A DNA stretch of 64,000 nt from Flavobacterium eburneipallidum (GTDB taxonomy: Bacteria; Bacteroidota; Bacteroidia; Flavobacteriales; Flavobacteriaceae). The position numbers and the translations under genes are program-made. The DNA lies in assembly GCF_027111355.2 (NCBI RefSeq), contig NZ_CP114291.2, positions 2,232,001-2,296,000 on the forward strand. Reading direction: 5' to 3'. The notes under the pieces are model-generated. The model was not told where the DNA came from. It was given only the letters and a program-made list of their open reading frames with translations, and ran no database searches. Shown here one piece after another: positions 9,116-16,032 of the stretch (within the stretch, counting starts at the first letter, position 1; every line of letters begins with the position of its first letter).

Positions 9116-9757
9116 ATGAAGAAGTTTATACTAATAACAACTTTACTACTTTTCAGTTTTTCAATCCAAGCACAAGACAAAAAAGCCAAAGACCTTTTGA
9201 ATCAAGTTACAGCAATCGTAAAAAGTTATGATAATATTGTAATTGATTTTAAATATTCCTTAAATAACTCGAAGGAAAATATCAATCAAAATAGTAAAGG
9301 AAACGTTACTATGAAAGGGAATCAATATGTTTTGAATTTCATGGGCGTAACTAAAATTTTTGACGGAAAAAAAAGCTATACCATTGTTCCTGAAGACGAA
9401 GAAGTTACTATTTCGACAGTCAATGAAAACGATGATAGTGCTATAACTCCATCTAAAATGTTGACTTTTTTCAATTCTGGTTACAAGTACACCATGGATA
9501 TTGTACAAGATGTAAAAGGGAGAAAAATTCAATACGTAAAATTAGTTCCTACCAACTCTAAAGACCCAAGAAAAGAAATCTTGTTGGGCATTGATGTACA
9601 AACCAAACACATTTATAATTTGATTGAAACAGGAAAAAAGGGAACAAAAACCACTTTGACTGTTAATTCTTTTAAAACCAATCAGCCTTTGTCAAAAAAT
9701 CAATTTACCTTTGTATCCAGTAAATATCCAAACTACTACATCAATAAATTAGATTAA
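9116..9757 (+). CDS. LolA-like outer-membrane lipoprotein carrier protein
   Basis: A periplasmic protein of 213 residues from the ATG at 9116; GTG 9068 or ATG 9092 upstream would overlap ftsK and put a non-signal segment before the signal peptide KKFILITTLLLFSFSIQAQ. The mature part fits the LolA/LolB fold (repeated short strands such as NVTMKGNQYVLNFMGVTKIFDGKKSYT). LolA ferries lipoproteins from the inner to the outer membrane. It sits between ftsK and an LptF/G permease, a conserved Flavobacteriia order. Confidence 0.85.
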   Translation: MKKFILITTLLLFSFSIQAQDKKAKDLLNQVTAIVKSYDNIVIDFKYSLNNSKENINQNSKGNVTMKGNQYVLNFMGVTKIFDGKKSYTIVPEDEEVTISTVNENDDSAITPSKMLTFFNSGYKYTMDIVQDVKGRKIQYVKLVPTNSKDPRKEILLGIDVQTKHIYNLIETGKKGTKTTLTVNSFKTNQPLSKNQFTFVSSKYPNYYINKLD

Positions 9758-9766
9758 TTCCGCTAG

Positions 9767-11212
9767 GTGAAAATTCTTGACAAATACTTACTAAAAACTT
9801 TCTTAAGTACATTTACAACCGTATTTGTAATTCTTTTTTTCATATTTATACTGCAATCCGTTTGGTTATTCATAGCTGAATTGGCAGGTAAAGACTTGGA
9901 TTTACTGATGGTAATCAAATTTTTAGTTTTTGCGATGCCAAGAATTATTCCGTTAGTATTACCGCTATCGGTATTATTGGCTTCTATTATGACCTTCGGG
10001 AATTTTGCCGAAAATTATGAATTTGCAGCAATGAAATCAGCTGGGATTTCACTTCAAAGAGCCATGAAAAGTTTGATTATTTTCATTAGCTTATTGAGTA
10101 TTGTGGCTTTTTTATTTGCCAATAACGTCATTCCTTATGCTGAATATAAATTTATAAACTTCAGAAAAAATATAGCTCAACTAAAACCTGCAATGGCTAT
10201 TGCCGAAGGACAATTTAGCGATGTTGGCTATTTTAATATAAAAGTGAACAAAAAATCTGGAGAAAACGGCAACATCTTAACAGGTATAACCATTCACAAG
10301 AAATCAATCAATGGCGATGGAAATCGAACAGTAATTAAAGCCAAAAATGGAGAATTAATTAGTAGCGAAAAGTCGAGTACCTTACAATTAGTATTAAATG
10401 ATGGTCAATATTATGAAGATGTTTATACTAAAAGATTTGATGAGCAAAACAAATTACCATTTGCAAAAAGTTCTTTCAAAAAATACATTATTAATATTGA
10501 TTTGTCTAAATTAAATACTGTTGACGTTTCAAATTCAAATATAAATAATACCAATTCTATGCTTAATGTAAGCGAACTGAATTACACTTTAGACTCCTTA
10601 CATAAAAATAGAGATACTGAAATTGTATCTTTCTCTGAAAACATCAACCAGCGTATTGGATTTCACAGAAATAATACATTATCTACAACTCCTAAAACTA
10701 AAATCCTACCTAAAAAATTATTATCAATATATAAAAGTGATACCAAATTACAAGTACTTAATCAGGCAACGGCCAGCGTAGAGGGTACCTTAACTTCTAT
10801 AGATGATTCAAACGCTGAATTAATTAACAAACAAAAAAATATTAATGGTCATTTACTTGCCTATTATGACAAATTTGTAATTGCATTTGCTTGTTTTTTA
10901 ATGTTTTTTATAGGTGCACCTTTAGGCGCTATCATTCGAAAAGGAGGACTTGGTTTACCTATCGTTTTTGCAGTTTTAATCTTTATTTCATTTCATTTTA
11001 TCAATACTTTTGGAAAAAGAATTTCACAAGAAGATCAACTTCCTCCTTTTTTAGGAGCTTGGTTATCTTCATTAATACTTTTGCCATTAGCAATTTTATT
11101 GACATACAGAGCTACTAATGATATTGGATTAATCAATTTAGACGGTATCACTACTCCTATACAGAAAATATTTCAAAAATTTTTACAGAAAAAAATCCCA
11201 TCAGAAAAATAA
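9767..11212 (+). CDS. LptF/LptG (YjgP/YjgQ) family permease
   Basis: A 481-residue inner-membrane protein starting at GTG 9767, 9 bp after the lolA-like gene. Three membrane helices come first (about residues 12-125), then a periplasmic beta-jellyroll region (about 135-370), then three more helices (about 370-450), the LptF/LptG plan. The SVLLASIMTFGNFAENYEFAAMKSAG coupling-helix region (about 65-90) contacts the LptB ATPase. It works in moving lipopolysaccharide to the outer membrane. LptF and LptG cannot be told apart here, so no symbol is given. Confidence 0.88.
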   Translation: MKILDKYLLKTFLSTFTTVFVILFFIFILQSVWLFIAELAGKDLDLLMVIKFLVFAMPRIIPLVLPLSVLLASIMTFGNFAENYEFAAMKSAGISLQRAMKSLIIFISLLSIVAFLFANNVIPYAEYKFINFRKNIAQLKPAMAIAEGQFSDVGYFNIKVNKKSGENGNILTGITIHKKSINGDGNRTVIKAKNGELISSEKSSTLQLVLNDGQYYEDVYTKRFDEQNKLPFAKSSFKKYIINIDLSKLNTVDVSNSNINNTNSMLNVSELNYTLDSLHKNRDTEIVSFSENINQRIGFHRNNTLSTTPKTKILPKKLLSIYKSDTKLQVLNQATASVEGTLTSIDDSNAELINKQKNINGHLLAYYDKFVIAFACFLMFFIGAPLGAIIRKGGLGLPIVFAVLIFISFHFINTFGKRISQEDQLPPFLGAWLSSLILLPLAILLTYRATNDIGLINLDGITTPIQKIFQKFLQKKIPSEK

Positions 11213-11224
11213 ACATACAAAATT

Positions 11225-12358
11225 ATGACTACCACAAAAATCCAACTCGACACCATTGAAGAAGCTATAGAAGCCATTCGTCAAGGGGAAATAATAATTG
11301 TTGTAGATGATGCTGACAGAGAAAATGAAGGCGATTTCTTGGCCGCTGCCGAAAAAGTAACACCTGAAATGATCAATTTTATGGCTACTCACGGTCGTGG
11401 ATTAATTTGTGCGCCTTTAACAGAAAGTCGTTGCAAAGAATTAGGATTAAACGCCATGGTTAGTAATAATACCGATCCTATGGAAACTGCTTTTACAGTT
11501 TCGGTAGATTTAAGAGGTCATGGAGTTACTACAGGAATATCAGCCTCCGACAGAGCACTTACTGTTCTATCATTAGCTGATGCAAATACAAAACCACACG
11601 ATTTAGCCAGACCAGGACACATATTTCCATTAATTGCTAAACAAGGAGGTGTATTAAGACGTACCGGACATACTGAAGCAGCGATAGATTTTGCACGTCT
11701 AGCAGGATTCAAACCCGCAGGTGTCATTGTCGAAGTTATGAATGAAGATGGTTCGATGGCGCGATTACCTCAATTGGTTGATGTCGCTAAAAAATTCAAT
11801 CTAAAATTAGTATCAATCGAAGATTTGGTTGCCTATAGAATGCAACATGATAGCCTTATTGTAAAAAAAGAGGATTTTGACATTGAAACCCGTTTTGGTA
11901 CTTTTAGATTAAGAGCTTATGAACAAACTACCAATAAACAAATCCATATTGCATTAACTAAAGGTTCATGGAATCTGGGTGAATCTATCTTGACACGTAT
12001 TCATTCTTCGCAAGTGAATAATGATTTATTGGGTACTTTAACCAATAACGCAGACCAACAACTTGATTCAATGTTCAAAATCATAAATGAGGCTGGCCGT
12101 GGTGCGGTAATATTCATCAATCAGGACATGACAGCTGTAAATCTTTTGAGTCGTATTACCGAATTAAAAGAATTACAGGAAACTGGTACTATGAAAGCAC
12201 CTAAAGTAGTTATTGACAGTAAAGATTATGGAATTGGTGCACAAATTTTACATGATCTTGATATTTCTAAAATTAAATTAGTATCCAATACCGAACAAAC
12301 TAAACGAGTTGGTATGATAGGATATGGTTTGGAAATCGAAGAATATGTATCTTACTAA
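11225..12358 (+). CDS. ribB: 3,4-dihydroxy-2-butanone 4-phosphate synthase with degenerate GTP cyclohydrolase II-like half
   Basis: Makes the four-carbon unit of riboflavin from ribulose 5-phosphate. The N-terminal half (about residues 1-205) has the RibB acidic loop DDADRENEGDFLAAAE and the substrate segments RPGHIFPL and RRTGHTEAAIDFARLAG. The C-terminal half (about 215-377) aligns by eye with GTP cyclohydrolase II, but the three zinc-binding cysteines are missing: the RVHSEC-type site reads TRIHSSQV, and the CxC reads TNNADQQL. So only the RibB activity is expected. This arrangement is recalled as common in Flavobacteriia, where a separate RibA does the other step. Confidence 0.9.
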   Translation: MTTTKIQLDTIEEAIEAIRQGEIIIVVDDADRENEGDFLAAAEKVTPEMINFMATHGRGLICAPLTESRCKELGLNAMVSNNTDPMETAFTVSVDLRGHGVTTGISASDRALTVLSLADANTKPHDLARPGHIFPLIAKQGGVLRRTGHTEAAIDFARLAGFKPAGVIVEVMNEDGSMARLPQLVDVAKKFNLKLVSIEDLVAYRMQHDSLIVKKEDFDIETRFGTFRLRAYEQTTNKQIHIALTKGSWNLGESILTRIHSSQVNNDLLGTLTNNADQQLDSMFKIINEAGRGAVIFINQDMTAVNLLSRITELKELQETGTMKAPKVVIDSKDYGIGAQILHDLDISKIKLVSNTEQTKRVGMIGYGLEIEEYVSY

Positions 12359-12453
12359 AAACTTAAAAAAACTTTTTTACCATCCTAAATCAAAGGAAAT
12401 GAAAGGATTAAAAAAGTACCTAAAAAATACCTGTATTTTTTCTAAAAATACAC

Positions 12454-12483
12454 TTGCATAACCAAAAAAGGTTCTTATATTTG
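12454..12483 (+). promoter_or_regulatory. tRNA-Ser promoter
   Basis: TTG at 12454-12456, exactly 19 bp, then TATATTTG at 12476-12483: a full match to the Bacteroidota TTG-N19-TAnnTTTG consensus, 32 bp before the tRNA. Confidence 0.75.
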
Positions 12484-12515
12484 CACTCGCAATCACAAAA
12501 TGATAGCAACATACT

Positions 12516-12600
12516 GGAGAAATGGCAGAGCGGTCGAATGCGGCAGTCTTGAAAACTGTTGACTGTAACAGGTCCGGGGGTTCGAATCCCTCTTTCTCCG
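12516..12600 (+). tRNA. tRNA-Ser (UGA anticodon)
   Basis: An 85-base class II tRNA. The acceptor stem GGAGAAA (12516-12522) pairs with TTTCTCC (12593-12599), discriminator G at 12600. The anticodon stem-loop has GCAGT, loop CTTGAAA and ACTGT, giving anticodon TGA at 12550-12552. A variable arm follows and the T-loop GGTTCGAATCC is normal. CCA is not encoded. Its 3' end is the likely integration target of the element that starts just downstream. Confidence 0.95.
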
Positions 12601-12666
12601 CGAAGGCCTGAAAACAAAGGAAAAATAAGATTTTCAAAGTTTTCAAAAATGGCCAAAAAAAGCGGT

Positions 12667-12703
12667 AAACCCTGCAAATCTAATGATTTGCAGGGTTTTT
12701 TCT
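12667..12703 (+). terminator. Terminator downstream of tRNA-Ser
   Basis: Stem AAACCCTGCAAATC / GATTTGCAGGGTTT with loop TAAT, then a T-run. An outer repeat AGCGGTA (12661-12667) / TACCGCT (12708-12714) could extend the stem. It may belong to the tRNA transcript or to the left end of the mobile element. Confidence 0.8.
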
Positions 12704-12745
12704 TTTATACCGCTTTTCAATATTTATAAAATCGAACAAAATCTT

Positions 12746-12790
12746 TGTGGCACATTCGTGGCACACTTGAAAATTTCGAAAATGTGCCAC
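12746..12790. repeat. Three copies of a GTGGCACA motif at the element's left end
   Basis: TGTGGCACA at 12746-12754, GTGGCACA at 12758-12765 and the inverted copy TGTGCCAC at 12783-12790, between the tRNA and the integrase. Such short direct/inverted sites beside a tRNA and an integrase gene are typical of arm-type recombinase sites; that role is inferred. Confidence 0.4.
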
Positions 12791-12891
12791 AAAATTTCAT
12801 CTTAAGTCCCGATATCAAAGGGGTTAAGCACGTTTACATCTTGTCTAAATAAAGTTATAATTCTACATTTACTAATCTAATAAGTTGAATT

Positions 12892-14199
12892 ATGCTAGAG
12901 AACAGCTTTGGGTTGATATTCTTTTTGAAGGCATCCCGCAATCAGAGTAACATTAGAATCGTTTATTTCAGGATAACCGTTGACGGAATCCCGAAAGAAG
13001 CATCCACAAGACGGAAATGGGACAGCGAGCGCTGGAACCAGAAAACTGAGAGAGCAACAGGTACAAAAGAAGACGCAAAATCCCTGAACTTTTTTCTGGA
13101 TTCACTCACTGCGAAAATCCATGAAATCAAATCAGAAATTATGTATTCAGGAAAACCCATAACCTCCCAAAAGATTATGGATCATGTCATGGGAAGAATA
13201 ACACCCAGAGCCAAGGTGCTGGAAGAATTTCAAAAACACAATGATGAAATGAAAGCCCTGATTGGCAACGGATACACGGAAGCGACACTGGAGAGATTCA
13301 ATATCACTAAAAATCACGTAACAGCTTTCATTAAATTTAAATACAATACTGGCGATTTTGAATTTGCTGATTTAAATTTTGAATTCATAAAAGACTTTGA
13401 GTTCTATCTTCGTACCGTAAGGAAATGCGCAAATAATACCACACTTAAATACATTTCCAATTTCAAGAAAATTGTAATACGAGCCATAGACAAAGAAATC
13501 ATTATCAAAGATCCATTTAAGAATTTCAAAGGGAAGAAAACTAAAATTGTAAAGAAGCCTATATCTGCAAAAGAACTAGCTGAACTGGAAAGACGCCAAT
13601 TTTCAACGGAAAGACTCAATACTGTGCGTGATATTTTTGTTTTCCAGTGCTACACTGGACTTGCTTACATTGATGCTTTTCAGCTCCAGAAAGGGGACAT
13701 AAAGGATGGTGTTGACGGAAATCAGTGGATTTTATCTGAAAGACAGAAAACAAATTCTACGGCAAGAATTCCCCTGCTCCCGAAGGCTATCAAAATTCTT
13801 GAAAAATACAAAGACCATCCTGTTTGCCTTAAACGCGGAACAGTACTGCCTGTTTCTTCCAATCAGAAAATGAATGAATACCTTAAGGAAATTGCTGCAT
13901 TATGCGATTTTCCCTTCACTCTCAATACTCATATGGCACGCAGAACATTTGGAAGTACCGTAACATTAAATAATAACGTCCCTATTAATGTTGTAAAGGA
14001 AATGTTAGGGCATTCATCAGTGAAACAGACTGAATCTTACGCAATCACAGAACAAGCTACCATAGGTCGGGAAATGACACTGCTTAACAAAAAACTAAAT
14101 CCAGATAAAATTGAAATAACACAGGAAGATCTTACTGCCCTGAGCAGACTGGAGAAAGAAATCAAAATTATTAAAGAAAAATATAAGATCACATCTTAA
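12892..14199 (+). CDS. Tyrosine-type site-specific integrase of a mobile element
   Basis: A 435-residue recombinase of the Bacteroidota ICE type. It has an N-terminal arm-binding domain (about residues 1-100), a SAM-like core-binding domain (about 110-210) and the catalytic domain (about 220-400). Catalytic residues visible are THMARRTFGS (His, Arg II), LGHSS (His) and the nucleophile Tyr383 in ESYAI. The place of Arg I reads CYTGLAYIDA, with Ala instead of Arg; IntDOT of CTnDOT is also known to lack Arg I. A charged helix of about 30 residues closes the protein. It lies 291 bp beyond tRNA-Ser, so this is probably attL. Confidence 0.93.
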   Translation: MLENSFGLIFFLKASRNQSNIRIVYFRITVDGIPKEASTRRKWDSERWNQKTERATGTKEDAKSLNFFLDSLTAKIHEIKSEIMYSGKPITSQKIMDHVMGRITPRAKVLEEFQKHNDEMKALIGNGYTEATLERFNITKNHVTAFIKFKYNTGDFEFADLNFEFIKDFEFYLRTVRKCANNTTLKYISNFKKIVIRAIDKEIIIKDPFKNFKGKKTKIVKKPISAKELAELERRQFSTERLNTVRDIFVFQCYTGLAYIDAFQLQKGDIKDGVDGNQWILSERQKTNSTARIPLLPKAIKILEKYKDHPVCLKRGTVLPVSSNQKMNEYLKEIAALCDFPFTLNTHMARRTFGSTVTLNNNVPINVVKEMLGHSSVKQTESYAITEQATIGREMTLLNKKLNPDKIEITQEDLTALSRLEKEIKIIKEKYKITS

Positions 14200-14223
14200 A
14201 TTATAAAAACATCAAATAGTGAA

Positions 14224-14257
14224 AGAGAGGTTACCTCATAATTGAGATAACCTCTCT
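14224..14257. terminator. Inverted repeat between convergent integrase and wHTH genes
   Basis: AGAGAGGTTA-C-CTCA / TGAG-A-TAACCTCTCT forms a strong hairpin. It overlaps the last codons of the minus-strand gene ending at 14236. There is no T-run of note, so a terminator role is likely but not certain. Confidence 0.5.
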
Positions 14258-14553
14258 TGATATAATTCAACTTCACTTCTATAACCTGGATGATAAGAAG
14301 GCATATACTTAATATAGCCAAAATCCTGAAGCTGTTTTAAATATTTATGATAAGTGGGCAGTGTATTGATATGTGACAACAACATGAGCTTACGGCGGCT
14401 GACTTTAATTCTCTGCCTCTCTCCCTGCCTATATCCCAAACTTAGAATTGCATTTAAAATAGCCAAATGCCAAACGTTAAGCTGCGGATCTTCCATATAA
14501 ATGGATAGACAATTTATGACTTGATGTTCAGTTATATTATTAATTTTACTCAT
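14236..14553 (-). CDS. Small putative winged-helix DNA-binding protein
   Basis: A 105-residue basic protein. The segment WHLAILNAILSLGY (about 28-41), followed by a region like IKVSRRKLMLLSHINTLPTYHKYLKQLQDFGYIKY (about 49-83; helix, turn, recognition helix and wing), looks like a winged helix of the replication/plasmid-control type. It overlaps the 3' end of the upstream HTH gene by 8 bp, so the two are translated together. Next to an integrase, an excision or copy-control role is plausible; this is inference. Confidence 0.65.
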   Translation of the reverse strand: MSKINNITEHQVINCLSIYMEDPQLNVWHLAILNAILSLGYRQGERQRIKVSRRKLMLLSHINTLPTYHKYLKQLQDFGYIKYMPSYHPGYRSEVELYQERLSQL

Positions 14554-14854
14554 CTTTGAAAAGTTTTAACAGATCTTCTTTATTGTAGTAGTATGACCCA
14601 AGAACCTTTTTAAATCGGACTCTCTGTGTCATTCGAAGATTTTGAACCGAACCTGCAGAAATATCAAGCAGTTTCCTAACAGCTTTACTTTTTAACCATT
14701 CAGGATCTGACGATTCTTTTTGTTGTGAATTCTTCTCTTTGAATATAGTCTGTATCTTATCCAGTAATAAAAGGCCAAACTGCCTTAGATCTTCCTTTGT
14801 TACAATTTCTTCCATAATACTATCTATCGTTTTGATTTTTTCGTTCTTCAACAA
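14546..14854 (-). CDS. Excisionase-like helix-turn-helix protein
   Basis: A 102-residue protein. The N-terminal half is a charged helix (IDSIMEEIVTKEDLRQFGLLLLDKIQTIF). The C-terminal half carries an HTH_17/MerR-like domain: WLKSKAVRKLLDISAGSVQNLR then a beta wing ending YYYNKEDLLKLF. Such proteins act as recombination directionality factors or regulators in Bacteroidota ICEs. Placed beside the integrase and translationally coupled to the next gene. Confidence 0.75.
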   Translation of the reverse strand: MLKNEKIKTIDSIMEEIVTKEDLRQFGLLLLDKIQTIFKEKNSQQKESSDPEWLKSKAVRKLLDISAGSVQNLRMTQRVRFKKVLGSYYYNKEDLLKLFKDE

Positions 14855-15008
14855 TAGCTTTTTTATCAGCCCATTGAAATGGCTAATTTAATGTAGTAAC
14901 AAACAAGTAATCTCTTCATTGTTCTGAATGGAGATTTTTGGCTTCAATTGTCTTTTACCATAATCTACTTTCAATAAAATGAATACTTTTAAAATGAAGT
15001 TGATTAAT

Positions 15009-15262
15009 CATGAACGAACTGAGAAAGATTCCATCAATAATTTTATATACTCTTTTGTAGAAAATCTTTTTTCTTTAGGCTCATTTGCAGTTAATGCAGA
15101 GCTCAAAAGTTTTAATCTATCACATACCCCTTCTAAACTCTGAAGTTCTATATTGAACAGCAAATCAATATAAGTTTGTCAACCTTACATCTTCATAAAC
15201 TATTTCAGTAAATGGGCAGTCTACTTTTCAAATCATCAGTTAGGTTTCTAAACGTTCCACAG
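15009..15262 (-). pseudogene. Frameshifted remnant of a small helical protein gene
   Basis: Three minus-strand frames join into one plausible protein: TFRNLTDDLKSRLP, then FTEIVYEDVRLTNLY, then IDLLFNIELQSLEGVCDRLK running on to a TGA at 15009-15011. Each piece ends in a stop where the next frame picks up, so at least two indels are needed. No start codon is visible. Family not recognised; the assignment as a decayed gene is inference. Confidence 0.4.
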
Positions 15263-15317
15263 ATCACTTCAAAGAAAAAAACACAGCAGATTGAAAATAA
15301 GCAGCTATGTTTTTTTT

Positions 15318-15490
15318 TCCGCTGTTCGTTCCTCATCATCACACGGTCTCCTCCTGCTTTCGGTCAGGCTTACGAATCCACAACCCTTCATTCCGTTTTC
15401 GGCTACACAAACTTCGCCCCGACTCCATTCCAGCCCTATTGTGTCTGCCGACTTAAGTTTTTTTCAGCGGTTGCTCCTTCCCACAGCACA
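15318..15490. other. Pyrimidine-rich, GC-raised segment of unknown nature
   Basis: About 170 bp where the plus strand is rich in C and T and clearly less AT-rich than its surroundings. It is bounded by CCGCTG near its start (15319) and CAGCGG near 15466-15471, which are inverse copies, and ends just before a strong terminator. It could be a non-coding RNA body or debris of another element. Confidence 0.35.
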
Positions 15491-15498
15491 ACTTTCCT

Positions 15499-15541
15499 AA
15501 AAAACAAAAAGCAACTCAATAACGAATTGCTTTTTGTTTTT
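15499..15541. terminator. Hairpin terminator
   Basis: AAAAAACAAAAAGCAA / TTGCTTTTTGTTTT with a loop of about 11 bases, A-run before and T-run after, so it may work in both directions. It may end a transcript running through the pyrimidine-rich segment. Confidence 0.65.
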
Positions 15542-16032
15542 GAATTGTTTTGTTTGCTTAACTGTATGGGTACGAAGTCATAGAATGCACAGCAGCCCCT
15601 AAATTTTATTAAATTTTTTCTTTATAAAGAAGACTTCGGGTAGCGGGGAGTTGACATAATGTTATTGCAAGTTGGTAAAGATGATGATAAGGCTATACCC
15701 AATGATAAAAATGGTTGTATCAACATCCGAAAGATGCTCTTATTTTAGTAAAACTTCTATTGTATGGAATGTATTGAAGAAGATTGTAAAAAACAGTATA
15801 TCAAATAAGTAATAAAAAACTTCTCATAAAAAAATTTGCGAACCTAAAAGTGATTTTTTTTTTTAAATAAACTATAGTAAAAAGATTGGGCCATTTATAG
15901 ATTTTTTTTTTTTAGAATTCGATCTTAAACCCCTAACTTAAAAAAGCAATAATGTATATTTGGTGAAAATTTTTTGAAATAAATATGTTAGATACCATAT
16001 GTTTCATTTCTTTTAAATAATTATTAGTGTAA

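Larger units (their letters stand above)
14855..16032. other. 1.2-kb stretch without an intact gene
   Basis: It holds a frameshifted gene remnant on the minus strand (15009 to about 15262), a pyrimidine-rich, higher-GC segment (about 15318-15490) followed by a hairpin terminator (15499-15541), and AT-rich sequence leading to the GHKL ATPase gene at 16033. Long open frames here on the plus strand (15212-15583) look non-coding. I see no RNA gene that I can name. Confidence 0.55.

Noticed and set aside
12377..12677. Two minus-strand open frames across the tRNA-Ser gene
   Set aside because: They run through the tRNA and its promoter, and read like chance frames.
15212..15583. Open frame of 123 codons on the plus strand in the pyrimidine-rich segment
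   Set aside because: Composition is odd, no domain, and it overlaps a terminator and a gene remnant on the other strand; more likely non-coding.
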